The notes below the pieces were generated by a model, which was given only the letters and a program-made list of their open reading frames with translations, was not told the DNA's origin and ran no database searches. A stretch of 17,438 nt of DNA, taken from contig JAGHUZ010000144.1 in assembly GCA_018064575.1 (NCBI GenBank), positions 1 to 17,438 on the forward strand, read 5' to 3'. This stretch comes from Candidatus Minthomonas equi (lineage in GTDB: Bacteria; Bacteroidota; Bacteroidia; Bacteroidales; UBA932). Of the stretch, positions 8,332-17,196 are shown one piece after another. Numbering within the stretch: position 1 is the stretch's first letter; each line of letters opens with the position of its first letter. Made by a program: the position numbers and the translations under genes.

Positions 8332-9191
8332 CGTTCATTATATATGGTCAAAAAACCGGAACTCTTGGCAGCAGTCAGCAGATTTCGTTCCAAATCCGCC
8401 ACCAGTTCCTGTTTTCTTTTGCTTAACAATATTTCCCTGATGTGATTCTGACAATATTCCAAAGGTTCCTGTTCCCCCGGTGACACACATTCCGTCACGA
8501 AAAGCAGATATGTATAGCCGTCCTTGACGAAGTCTATGAACCGGGACCTTGCCAGTTCTTTTTCGCAGAATGACACCGATTCTCCGAATTCGGACGCTAT
8601 TACATCCAGCGATATCCACTTGTCATCATACAGGAAATACTTCTCTGCGGAACTGAAACAGATTTCATCCAGTTTATCGAGATCTTTCTGCACGTTCGAA
8701 CGGCACAGTCTTCTTACCATATCAAGATTAGGGGATGAAGAGGGTATCTTCACATACCTTCCCCTGATGATATAAGTGTCAGTGATAAAAGAATGACTGT
8801 TATCCCGATAATATGCAGCGCACTCACTGTCAGTGATTATCGTATCGAGATGGGCATCCACATATTTCATTTCATACCTGTAGGACAAAAGCCCCCTGCG
8901 AAGTTCCTCCATCTCCTTCTCGATGTTGCGGTCTCCTTTGGAAAGGTTCTTTTCAGCCTGCATAAGAATAAGCTGCCTGGTAGCCCAGGAATCGATGAAT
9001 GCACTCACGATATGGGCACTGTCTTCAGGTGTGCAGTTCTTGGGCAATAGTTCCGCCACCTGATAAGCATACAGCACATCCCCACCTACACGGGCTATGA
9101 CGTCTCCTTTTATGATTCTGTCTATCAATTGACAGGATGCGACAGCGATAACGCACCCCACCAGAAAGACAAGGAGACGGACAAGCTTCAT
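8328..9191 (-). CDS. SurA-N-like lipoprotein without a recognisable isomerase domain
   Basis: A 287-residue predicted lipoprotein. The N-terminus MKLVRLLVFLVGC, a hydrophobic stretch and the lipobox VASC place the lipidated Cys at residue 20. Residues ~30-120 (ARVGGDVLYAYQVAELL..., then an amphipathic helical region with SWATRQLILMQAEKN) resemble the N-terminal part of SurA/PpiC proteins, where a strand with VGxxxL is followed by helices. The rest, ~120-287, lacks the GGxLG and PxGxH motifs of parvulin domains, so enzymatic isomerase activity is not expected. It overlaps the SurA-like gene by four bases and lies two bases after guaB. Such proteins in Bacteroidota are often annotated as peptidyl-prolyl isomerases by similarity to the neighbour. 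A role as membrane-anchored partner of the SurA-like protein is inference. Confidence 0.75.
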   Translation of the reverse strand: MKLVRLLVFLVGCVIAVASCQLIDRIIKGDVIARVGGDVLYAYQVAELLPKNCTPEDSAHIVSAFIDSWATRQLILMQAEKNLSKGDRNIEKEMEELRRGLLSYRYEMKYVDAHLDTIITDSECAAYYRDNSHSFITDTYIIRGRYVKIPSSSPNLDMVRRLCRSNVQKDLDKLDEICFSSAEKYFLYDDKWISLDVIASEFGESVSFCEKELARSRFIDFVKDGYTYLLFVTECVSPGEQEPLEYCQNHIREILLSKRKQELVADLERNLLTAAKSSGFLTIYNER

Positions 9192-9193
9192 AT

Positions 9194-10672
<1,479 letters not shown>

Positions 10673-10685
10673 TTATTTTAACTTA

Positions 10686-10715
10686 CAAATATAATACTTT
10701 ATTGATTATCACAAG
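10686..10715 (-). promoter_or_regulatory. Bacteroidota-type promoter for guaB and the downstream cluster
   Basis: TATATTTG on the minus strand (10693-10686) matches the -7 consensus TAnnTTTG. A weak -33 match, CTTG (10715-10712), lies 18 bases upstream and runs into the last codons of the radical SAM gene. Transcription would start close to 10680, leaving a leader of about 17 bases before the ATG at 10663. The short leader leaves no room for a guanine riboswitch or similar element here. Confidence 0.5.
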
Positions 10716-11626
10716 CATTTGCCCTGCCAAGAGTCCCTTTCCTCCAACCTTTTTTCCAGGAGATGAAGCAATTCCGCGTTTCTGACCAATCCCCACGGAG
10801 TGGAATTTACAAAACGCGGCGGCACTTCTCCCGCAAATCTTTCGATATACAGGTCCGGTCGAAGCCGTTCCAGAACATCTATAAAAAAGTCTATGTACTC
10901 CTCCAGGGAAAACTGCACGAAATCTTCCGGACATCGTGCGAACTCTCTCTCCATCACCGTATTCTTCACTATCTGGAGCTGGTGGAACTTGACACTGTGC
11001 AATGGCAGTGCATTTATCATCGAGGTCGCCTCCAGCATATCCCTGCGGCTCTCCCCGGGCAGGCCGAGAATAAAATGGGCTCCCGTCTGTATCCCGCGCG
11101 AAACGGTCATCTCCACGGCACGGCGTGCAGTTTCAAAATCGTGCCCCCTGTTAATGCGTTCCAAGGTTCTGTCATAACACGATTCTATTCCATACTCGAT
11201 TATCACTATGTGCTTCCGGGCCAGTTCGGCAAGGTAATCCAGTTTCCCGGCATCGATGCAGTCCGGACGGGTGCCTATGACTATCCCTACCACCGATGGA
11301 TGGGACAAGGCCTCTTCATACCGCTGACGCAGGACATCCAGCGGAGCATATGTATTCGAATACGGCTGAAAATATGCCAGAAACCCGGTCGCATTGCGAT
11401 AGCGGACACGATGGAATTCTATTCCTTCATCTATCTGCCTGGAGATGGGAATATCGCGCGAACTGTAAGCAGGATGGAAGGCAGCATTATCACAGTAAGT
11501 ACAGCCTCCGAGTCCTACACTCCCATCCCTGTTGGGGCAGGTAAAACCCGCATCCACCACCACCTTCTGCAGACGCTCACCGTAAACCTTACGGAAATAC
11601 CCGACGTAGGAATTATACCTATGCAC
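10709..11626 (-). CDS. TIGR01212/YhcC-type radical SAM protein
   Basis: A 305-residue radical S-adenosylmethionine protein. The cluster cysteines are Cys30, Cys42 and Cys45 in the spaced motif FTCPNRDG...GGCTYC, the long-gapped arrangement characteristic of the TIGR01212 (E. coli YhcC) family rather than the usual CxxxCxxC. Other family features are YFQPYSNTYAP (~85-95), IGTRPDCI (~117-124), EYGIES (~144-149) and HFILGLPGES (~183-192). The substrate of this family is not firmly known to me. The ATG lies inside the end of the YhcH-family gene, with an 8-base overlap, so the two are co-translated. The stop codon lies 16 bases before the -7 box of the guaB promoter, with no terminator hairpin in between, so some read-through into guaB is likely. 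Confidence 0.92.
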   Translation of the reverse strand: MHRYNSYVGYFRKVYGERLQKVVVDAGFTCPNRDGSVGLGGCTYCDNAAFHPAYSSRDIPISRQIDEGIEFHRVRYRNATGFLAYFQPYSNTYAPLDVLRQRYEEALSHPSVVGIVIGTRPDCIDAGKLDYLAELARKHIVIIEYGIESCYDRTLERINRGHDFETARRAVEMTVSRGIQTGAHFILGLPGESRRDMLEATSMINALPLHSVKFHQLQIVKNTVMEREFARCPEDFVQFSLEEYIDFFIDVLERLRPDLYIERFAGEVPPRFVNSTPWGLVRNAELLHLLEKRLEERDSWQGKCL

Positions 11627-12068
11627 GCACCTTGAAAATCGCTTTACGGATAATGCCAGTACCCATCATAGGAGCGTGGGCATCTTTAGGAAAACATATT
11701 ACGAAATTGTCCGGGTCCACGCTCACATAGACTTCCGGTTCCTCCTTCAGCAGGGCAAAATCATTCTCGGCATCATATTCGACATCGACTCCGGAACATT
11801 TGGCCCTGTCACGCCAAGCTATCGTTTCAGTTCCCACCAGAGGAACGTGAATGTCGATGTAAGAATCGTGTACCTCCATTTCCGGAGTCGAATCCAGTCC
11901 TACAGCCTCCTTTTCGGTAATGGAAACCCAGACATTCCCGCCATCGATATCATACTTTCCCGGTTCAAGGGAATGAAGGTCGTGCTTGGTCAGGAAATCA
12001 TAAACTTTTGAAAAATGTTCGTGAATCTGAACATACCTTTCAAAACTGCGAATTGAATCTATAATCAT
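11619..12068 (-). CDS. YhcH/YjgK/YiaL family protein (DUF386)
   Basis: A 149-residue cytoplasmic protein with the double-stranded beta-helix (cupin-like) fold of the YhcH/YjgK/YiaL family. Seen are the EVHDSYIDIHVPLVGTE segment (residues 65-81, with Glu65, His67, Asp72, His74 and Glu81 as probable metal or sugar ligands) and the C-terminal FPKDAHAP segment with His131. Members often sit in sugar catabolic operons (sialic acid, 2,3-diketo-gulonate), and EbgC is a relative, so a role in sugar isomerisation or anomer handling is usually assumed. Here there is no sugar operon around it; its neighbours are Lnb upstream (38-base gap) and the radical SAM gene downstream (8-base overlap), so the role in this organism is open. 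Confidence 0.9.
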   Translation of the reverse strand: MIIDSIRSFERYVQIHEHFSKVYDFLTKHDLHSLEPGKYDIDGGNVWVSITEKEAVGLDSTPEMEVHDSYIDIHVPLVGTETIAWRDRAKCSGVDVEYDAENDFALLKEEPEVYVSVDPDNFVICFPKDAHAPMMGTGIIRKAIFKVRA

Positions 12069-12106
12069 TTTTCCGGTATTATTTGTTTTTTATGATAATC
12101 CGTTTT

Positions 12107-13258
12107 CTAATGCTCCATATATATTCCCACCGCCGGCAGTGCCATTATCGCCACTATCGGAATATCGGCGTCATTGAACGGCTGGGGAATAAAAAACTGG
12201 AGAGCCACAGCCAATACGGACATAGATGTCAGGATGTACACCATCCAATTCCTGGCACGCCCTCCGTGCATAAAGGCGGGTATCAGATAAAGCGGATTTG
12301 CCCAAAGCAGATTCCAGTTCACACCAGTCCAATAGTGTTCCGTACAGAACCACATCAGCAGAAGCAGAACCCCGGTCAGTCCGATTACGGTATACACCAG
12401 AGAGGAAAGCATTCTCAGGAAGCATGGTCTTCCGCGCAGAACGAACAGCAGGACCGCAAGAAAAAGAAACACTGCGCTGAACACACTCATCGGTCCGTAA
12501 AGAAAAGTCCACCGTCCTCTTTCTTCCGGACAATCGCCCAGAAGCGGAATTTCCTCTCCGAGAAGGGGGCTGCCCGAATCGGCGAACCTGCATTCCGACA
12601 GATTCTTCTCCAGCAGACAAGGCAGATACATCTCTTCCTCAAAGGAAATCGGGCGATCCAGACGGGCACCCATCAACAAGTCCAGACCGAACATAAGCCA
12701 AGGTTCTTCTTCAAGATAAAGAGACCCGTAAGCGCTGCGGAACGTATATTCCGCTTCGTGAGCCGGTTTCTGCAAGCGGGGAATTACCGAGCCTTCACCA
12801 AGCAGAATATCCCTGATTCTGGTCGCGCAGTTATTCCTGAAATAATCATACCTGTATCTGCGACCGGAACCATTATAAAGGGAAACGAGATGCGTATAAA
12901 TCTTCATCCGTGATTCAGGAGGCAGGAGCAGTTCCCGTTCGGAAACCGCACGGTTTTCCAACAGGTATGAATCCAGGAATCCCTCGAAATGACAAACGGA
13001 CAAGAGATAATCCATCTGTCCTCTCATAAACTTCAGGACGAAATGGGGAGCTTCGAAATCGTAGGTCCCGAAATTGAACACCAAATCCTGACCGGACACG
13101 GCATCTCTTATTCTTATAGCGGAATGTCCGAAATCAGAAGCTATTTCGTCTCCCTTGGAACACGTCAGGAGAGACACCCTCAGAGAGGAGCCGACAGTCT
13201 CCTGAGCCCCGAGCGTGAGACTGACCAGAAAGAAAAATGCTGACAGGAATCTTCTCAA
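12107..13258 (-). CDS. lnb: Lnb-like lipoprotein N-acyltransferase (DUF4105 domain plus five C-terminal membrane helices)
   Basis: 383 residues: a signal sequence (1-18, ending LGAQ), a periplasmic DUF4105/Lnb_N domain (~25-245), then five hydrophobic helices at ~252-274, 284-304, 316-331, 337-357 and 366-381. The periplasmic domain shows conserved FGHSAIRI with His45 and YFRNNCATRIRD with Cys144, the expected catalytic His and Cys. As I recall the literature, this domain plus a five-helix tail was identified in Bacteroidota as Lnb, which adds the N-terminal acyl chain to lipoproteins in organisms lacking Lnt. No in-frame ATG exists between the hairpin and the domain; the start is TTG at 13258-13256, which alone keeps the signal sequence. 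It follows a 93-residue gene after a strong hairpin and precedes the YhcH-family gene by 38 bases. Domain call is strong; enzymatic activity is inferred from family. Confidence 0.85.
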   Translation of the reverse strand: MRRFLSAFFFLVSLTLGAQETVGSSLRVSLLTCSKGDEIASDFGHSAIRIRDAVSGQDLVFNFGTYDFEAPHFVLKFMRGQMDYLLSVCHFEGFLDSYLLENRAVSERELLLPPESRMKIYTHLVSLYNGSGRRYRYDYFRNNCATRIRDILLGEGSVIPRLQKPAHEAEYTFRSAYGSLYLEEEPWLMFGLDLLMGARLDRPISFEEEMYLPCLLEKNLSECRFADSGSPLLGEEIPLLGDCPEERGRWTFLYGPMSVFSAVFLFLAVLLFVLRGRPCFLRMLSSLVYTVIGLTGVLLLLMWFCTEHYWTGVNWNLLWANPLYLIPAFMHGGRARNWMVYILTSMSVLAVALQFFIPQPFNDADIPIVAIMALPAVGIYMEH

Positions 13259-13274
13259 GCTGTATGTATATGGA

Positions 13275-13309
13275 GGAGGGGGATGACCGTCCGACAGCCA
13301 TCCCCCTCC
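13275..13309 (-). other. Strong RNA hairpin between the 93-residue gene and lnb
   Basis: An 11-base perfect inverted repeat, GGAGGGGGATG with CATCCCCCTCC, is extended inward by five more pairs to a 3-base loop (CGG). Two of these inner pairs are G-U wobbles in minus-strand RNA but A-C mismatches in plus-strand RNA, so the structure is better in the minus transcript, the direction of the flanking genes. It begins 14 bases after the stop of the 93-residue gene and ends 16 bases before the TTG start of lnb. No U-run follows, so it is not a standard intrinsic terminator; it may be an attenuator, a processing or stability element, or a control on lnb translation. Confidence 0.7.
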
Positions 13310-13322
13310 CGCTTATTCTGAA

Positions 13323-13604
13323 CTATTTCTCTTTAGGATGTATGGTTTCGCTGAGCTTTTCGCACAACTCGTCCAAAGACTTGAAATAAGACTCATACAA
13401 CGCATTGTAGAAAGCTTTTTTATTACCTTCGGGATGACTGATTTTCACGCGTGATTCATCTTGAAGTACCAATGCCTCATTAATCAAGGCCACTACAGCC
13501 TCCTTTCTGGCATCGTCTTCAATGAAATTAAGACTCATAAATGCATCCGATACGAATTCTTCTGTGAAGAATGCTATGTCTTTCTTGATAACTCTGAGGT
13601 TCAT
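13323..13604 (-). CDS. Small conserved-looking hypothetical protein, 93 residues
   Basis: I do not recognise a named family. The protein is small, charged and probably all-helical, with no signal peptide or membrane segment, so cytoplasmic. The N-terminus MNLRVIKKDIAFFTEEFVSD is like that of short unnamed proteins I associate with Bacteroidota, and the C-terminus is Lys/Glu-rich (IHPKEK). Support for it being real: its own TAnnTTTG promoter at a sensible distance, an ATG start 27 bases downstream of that box, no competing frame on either strand in the same stretch apart from the untranslated upstream extension of the AsmA-like gene, and a strong hairpin shortly after its stop. It leads the group that continues with lnb. 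Confidence 0.75.
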   Translation of the reverse strand: MNLRVIKKDIAFFTEEFVSDAFMSLNFIEDDARKEAVVALINEALVLQDESRVKISHPEGNKKAFYNALYESYFKSLDELCEKLSETIHPKEK

Positions 13605-13630
13605 AACGATTATTGTTTTTTATGAAAGTG

Positions 13631-13662
13631 CAAATATAATGTTTTTTCAAACAGCTTCTAAA
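13631..13662 (-). promoter_or_regulatory. Promoter of the 93-residue gene (and possibly lnb)
   Basis: On the minus strand TATATTTG (13638-13631) matches the -7 consensus TAnnTTTG. TTTA (13662-13659) lies 20 bases upstream, one base from the -33 consensus TTTG. Transcription would begin near 13625, giving a leader of about 20 bases. Its -33 region overlaps the upstream region of the divergent promoter for the AsmA-like gene. Confidence 0.6.
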
Positions 13663-13672
13663 GCATTTTGGC

Positions 13673-13680
13673 TATTTTTG
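13673..13680 (+). promoter_or_regulatory. -7 promoter box of the AsmA-like gene
   Basis: TATTTTTG matches TAnnTTTG and lies 24 bases before the ATG at 13705. No good TTTG is found at the expected -33 distance (TTTC at 13645-13648 is spaced 24 bases away, a little too far). Its position downstream of the ATGs at 13522 and 13639 argues that those are not the translation start. Confidence 0.45.
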
Positions 13681-13704
13681 CATAGATATTCTATCAGAAC
13701 CGAT

Positions 13705-16700
13705 ATGTCTGAACACCGCACAGCTCCGCTTTTGAAAATACTGTTATGGGTACTTGGAGTCCTCATCGCACTGTTGACTGTGATTCAGATTCTCCTCACC
13801 CCACAAGTATTGACCCCCGTCATAAAGGAATACGCCGAATATTACATAGATGCCGATGCCCGCTTCCGGAAAATCAGTATAAATGTCTTCCGACATTTCC
13901 CAAACCTGTCACTTACCATAGACAGTTGTATGATAAGCTATAGTTCAGACAGATTCGCAGACTGCATCGACAGAGACGGACTTATGAAAGCCTCCCTGTT
14001 CGGATGCAGCAGGGACACTTCCGTTTCACATACGGACACTCTGGCCGTTATGAACGAATTCCGTGTCTCGATAAATCCCTTCTCCCTCCTCACCCACAAA
14101 CTGCGGATAAAGAATATTTCCATCACCGACCTTAAAGGATTCTTCCACAGATATGATTCCACCAGGGCCAACTGGGATATTCTGAAAAACATTGTCCAGG
14201 AAGAAGATACGACCACGGTAAAACATTCTTCCGAATTACCGGTACCGATAATCGGCAAGGTCACCCTCGACGGTCAGCTCGGAATCATCTTTTCAGACGA
14301 AGTCACCGAATCAATATTGTTCGGCCGCTTCCACTCACTTGAATTCAAGGGGAACCGGGATTCCGACAAGAGCCTTCTGCGGGACTTCAGCCTGAAACTC
14401 GACTCCCTCTTCGTTTTTGGGAGTCACTCGAAGGACAGCATCGCTGTGACGATGAACAAACTCAGGCTTATGAGCGCGGGAACCAGCTCCATAGCAGGAG
14501 AACTCGACACACGGCTGTTTATGCTCTCATCCCGATACGGCCGAATCCGTTTCCCGGCAGAAATAGCCTTCTCTGCCGACATTCCTGCCGAAACTATGGA
14601 TTCCATACGGTTCACACGATTTGACGGCCATCTCTGCGGGCTCCCCTTCTCTTTCGACGGCGGCTTCGCCTTTTCCGGAGACAGCCTATGGGTCGATGCC
14701 TCCCTTGATGTACGTAATGGGCCTATCGGTGACATCGTCGAAGAATACGGAGTTCCCTTCATCGAGCAGCTGAAACAAATCCGTACAGATGCCACCACGG
14801 ACATACATTTTCAGGCTAAAGGATTCTACTCGAAAAAATCCTCCACCCTCCCCGGTTTCAAAATGAATATGACCATCCCCGAATCCTCCATCTTCATCGG
14901 AGATTCGGACACTGCCCGATTCTTTATGGAATGTCACGCAGACAATCTATCCCGGGGGAGAGCCGATTTCGTCCTCGACACACTCTCCGTTTCAGCACTG
15001 AAATCCACCAGAATCAATCTTTCAGGGGGATTGAAGGACTTTCTCGGCAAAGACCCCCTGATTGACATCAATATGTCCGCATCCTCGCTCCTGACCGACT
15101 TGTCCGACAAATTCGGGACGGACACCACATTCCGTGCCACAGGAACTGTGGAAGGAATGATTAAGGGAGCAGCCAGAATTTCCCAACTGAAACTTCCCGA
15201 CATCTGGATTGCGGACATCAATGCCGGATTTCAGGCTTCCGATGTAAACTTCACTATGCCGGCAGATTCCATCAGTATATGTTCTGACAGCATAAAATGC
15301 TTTTTCGGAGCCGGAGCGAATCAATTTTTCCCTGACCTAAAACAAGGCAAGCGCATCATCTCCGCCGGAGCATCCATAGACACAGCACTGATACGCATTA
15401 AGGACGATGCGGAAATTTCAGTCAACGACCTGAAAATCAAATGTCTCAACGATGCCACACTTTCCGGTTCGGATAAAGGGCGGCAAGATAGGATTCCGCA
15501 ACTTTTCGCGGACATTACGGCCGGAAGACTCTCCCTGATGGACAGCGACTCCTCAAGAATAACCCTCAGAGGGACACGAAACACTCTGAAACTTATAAGC
15601 AAGGAAAATCAGGACACCATTCCCGCCATTTCACTTTCAAGTTCAAACCGCTTCTTCCTGCTGTTGGGAAGAGAAGGAAGGGTATCCGTAACAGGCTTCA
15701 ATATCAATTTCTATGCTGAAAAACGAAGCCATCTCCCCTCCCGTCCAAAACAATTTACCGGTCTGACAAATCATATTGAAAGGGAAGCAGATGATTTCTC
15801 TTCCTCCGATATCAATTTTTCCCTCGGAGAATCCTTCAAATCCTTTTACAAGGAATGGAACTCAAGCGGACAGGCATCCTTCACAAATGCCAGAGTTGCG
15901 ACCCCCCTCTTCCCCTTGAAAAACACCTTTTCCGACTTCAGCCTTTCCTTCCACGACAATTCCCTCGCCCTGAACAGCCTTACCATCTCCTCCGGAAACA
16001 CCCGCGCACAGATACACGGTGAACTCTCCGGACTGAGGAAAGCCCTTCTTCGTGGCGGAACCGCGCAGGCGGAATTCAGTCTGAATTCTGAAAAACTCGA
16101 CATAAATGAACTCATCGCCGCTATGGCTCTCGGGTCCACAAGCAAACCATCGGCCATAATCAGTGAAGATGACAGTCCCGAAATACCCGCCGAACAGATT
16201 CTTTCTTCAACTGAAAATCTGAAATCGCCCCTGATAGTGATTCCCGGAAACCTCAAAGCTAAAGTCGATATAAACGGGCATAATATTAGTGTCTCCAATA
16301 TAGTCATCGATTCTCTTTCCACCCGTATCGAAATGCAGGACCGATGCCTGAAAGTTTCACACATCAGCGCCACCACAAATGTCGGAGAAATGTCATTCGA
16401 AGGATTCTATGCCACGAAATCGAAGAAAGATATAAGTCTCGGAATAAATCTTGGACTTTCTCGGGTAACCGCGGCAGAAGTCATCGATATGCTTCCCGAC
16501 ATCGATACCATTATGCCTATGCTCCAATCTTTTGACGGGAAACTAAATTGTTACATGGCCGGAATGGCCGGAATGGACACCAATATGAACATTCTTCCCC
16601 ATACCATCACAGGAGTTATAAGGATTGAAGGAGACAGTTTGAGACTGGAACAGGATCCGGAAGTAAAAAAAATAGCCAGACTCCTGATGTTCAAGAACAA

Positions 16701-17193
16701 GAATGATTTCAACGTCAAGTCAATGTCCGTCGAAGCGCAAATCAATGACAATCGCATCGAAGTCTTTCCCTTCCTGCTGAAAATCGACAGATACACCATC
16801 GCGGCATCCGGTATGCAGAATCTGGACCAGTCCTGCAGATACCACCTTTCCGTCATCAAATCCCCTCTACCGTTCAGAATCGGACTGGATATCTACGGAG
16901 ACGATTTCGACAAACTGCACTACAAGCTGGTCAAACCCAAATACAAGAGCGAGGAAAAAATCCCCGTATTCTCCTCCACCATCGACGACACGAGACTTAA
17001 CCTCTCCCATATAATTTCCAATATTTTCTCCATCGGCATTGACAAGGTCGGCAAAGACAGTGTCATCCTCGACTATATCGAAAAACGCAAGCACGACATT
17101 TCATATACCGATGTTCAGAATTCCGTATCAGAAGAACTCTCGGAAGAAGAAATAAAACAAATGGAAAATCAAGCAGATAACAATACAGAATAA
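13705..17193 (+). CDS. Large AsmA-like (AsmA/TamB/YhdP-type) envelope protein
   Basis: A 1162-residue protein with one N-terminal membrane helix (residues ~9-31, LLKILLWVLGVLIALLTVIQ) after a short charged tip, and a very long beta-strand-rich remainder on the periplasmic side. The segment after the helix (VIKEYAEYYIDADARFRKI) and the NVFRHFPNLSLTIDS stretch match the start of AsmA proteins; residues ~840-1080, with strands such as LKAKVDINGHNISVSNIVIDS and AASGMQNLDQSCRYHLSV, resemble the AsmA C-terminal region. AsmA-like proteins are thought to form lipid-conducting bridges between the inner and outer membranes or to influence outer-membrane assembly. The C-terminus is an acidic tail (EELSEEEIKQMENQ). 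The start at 13705 was preferred to longer in-frame ATGs because a promoter box lies between them and because it yields a classic signal-anchor. A kinase gene follows after 3 bases. Confidence 0.85.
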   Translation: MSEHRTAPLLKILLWVLGVLIALLTVIQILLTPQVLTPVIKEYAEYYIDADARFRKISINVFRHFPNLSLTIDSCMISYSSDRFADCIDRDGLMKASLFGCSRDTSVSHTDTLAVMNEFRVSINPFSLLTHKLRIKNISITDLKGFFHRYDSTRANWDILKNIVQEEDTTTVKHSSELPVPIIGKVTLDGQLGIIFSDEVTESILFGRFHSLEFKGNRDSDKSLLRDFSLKLDSLFVFGSHSKDSIAVTMNKLRLMSAGTSSIAGELDTRLFMLSSRYGRIRFPAEIAFSADIPAETMDSIRFTRFDGHLCGLPFSFDGGFAFSGDSLWVDASLDVRNGPIGDIVEEYGVPFIEQLKQIRTDATTDIHFQAKGFYSKKSSTLPGFKMNMTIPESSIFIGDSDTARFFMECHADNLSRGRADFVLDTLSVSALKSTRINLSGGLKDFLGKDPLIDINMSASSLLTDLSDKFGTDTTFRATGTVEGMIKGAARISQLKLPDIWIADINAGFQASDVNFTMPADSISICSDSIKCFFGAGANQFFPDLKQGKRIISAGASIDTALIRIKDDAEISVNDLKIKCLNDATLSGSDKGRQDRIPQLFADITAGRLSLMDSDSSRITLRGTRNTLKLISKENQDTIPAISLSSSNRFFLLLGREGRVSVTGFNINFYAEKRSHLPSRPKQFTGLTNHIEREADDFSSSDINFSLGESFKSFYKEWNSSGQASFTNARVATPLFPLKNTFSDFSLSFHDNSLALNSLTISSGNTRAQIHGELSGLRKALLRGGTAQAEFSLNSEKLDINELIAAMALGSTSKPSAIISEDDSPEIPAEQILSSTENLKSPLIVIPGNLKAKVDINGHNISVSNIVIDSLSTRIEMQDRCLKVSHISATTNVGEMSFEGFYATKSKKDISLGINLGLSRVTAAEVIDMLPDIDTIMPMLQSFDGKLNCYMAGMAGMDTNMNILPHTITGVIRIEGDSLRLEQDPEVKKIARLLMFKNKNDFNVKSMSVEAQINDNRIEVFPFLLKIDRYTIAASGMQNLDQSCRYHLSVIKSPLPFRIGLDIYGDDFDKLHYKLVKPKYKSEEKIPVFSSTIDDTRLNLSHIISNIFSIGIDKVGKDSVILDYIEKRKHDISYTDVQNSVSEELSEEEIKQMENQADNNTE

Positions 17194-17196
17194 TAT

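Noticed and set aside
10763..11635. Plus-strand open frame of 290 codons
   Set aside because: Antisense to the radical SAM gene, whose cluster cysteines and other motifs are clear.
12083..12913. Plus-strand open frame of 276 codons
   Set aside because: Antisense to lnb, with His/Gln/Arg-rich random composition and no family features.
13522..13704. N-terminal extension of the AsmA-like protein by 61 residues
   Set aside because: It overlaps the 93-residue gene and contains both divergent promoter boxes; starting at 13705 gives a normal signal-anchor.
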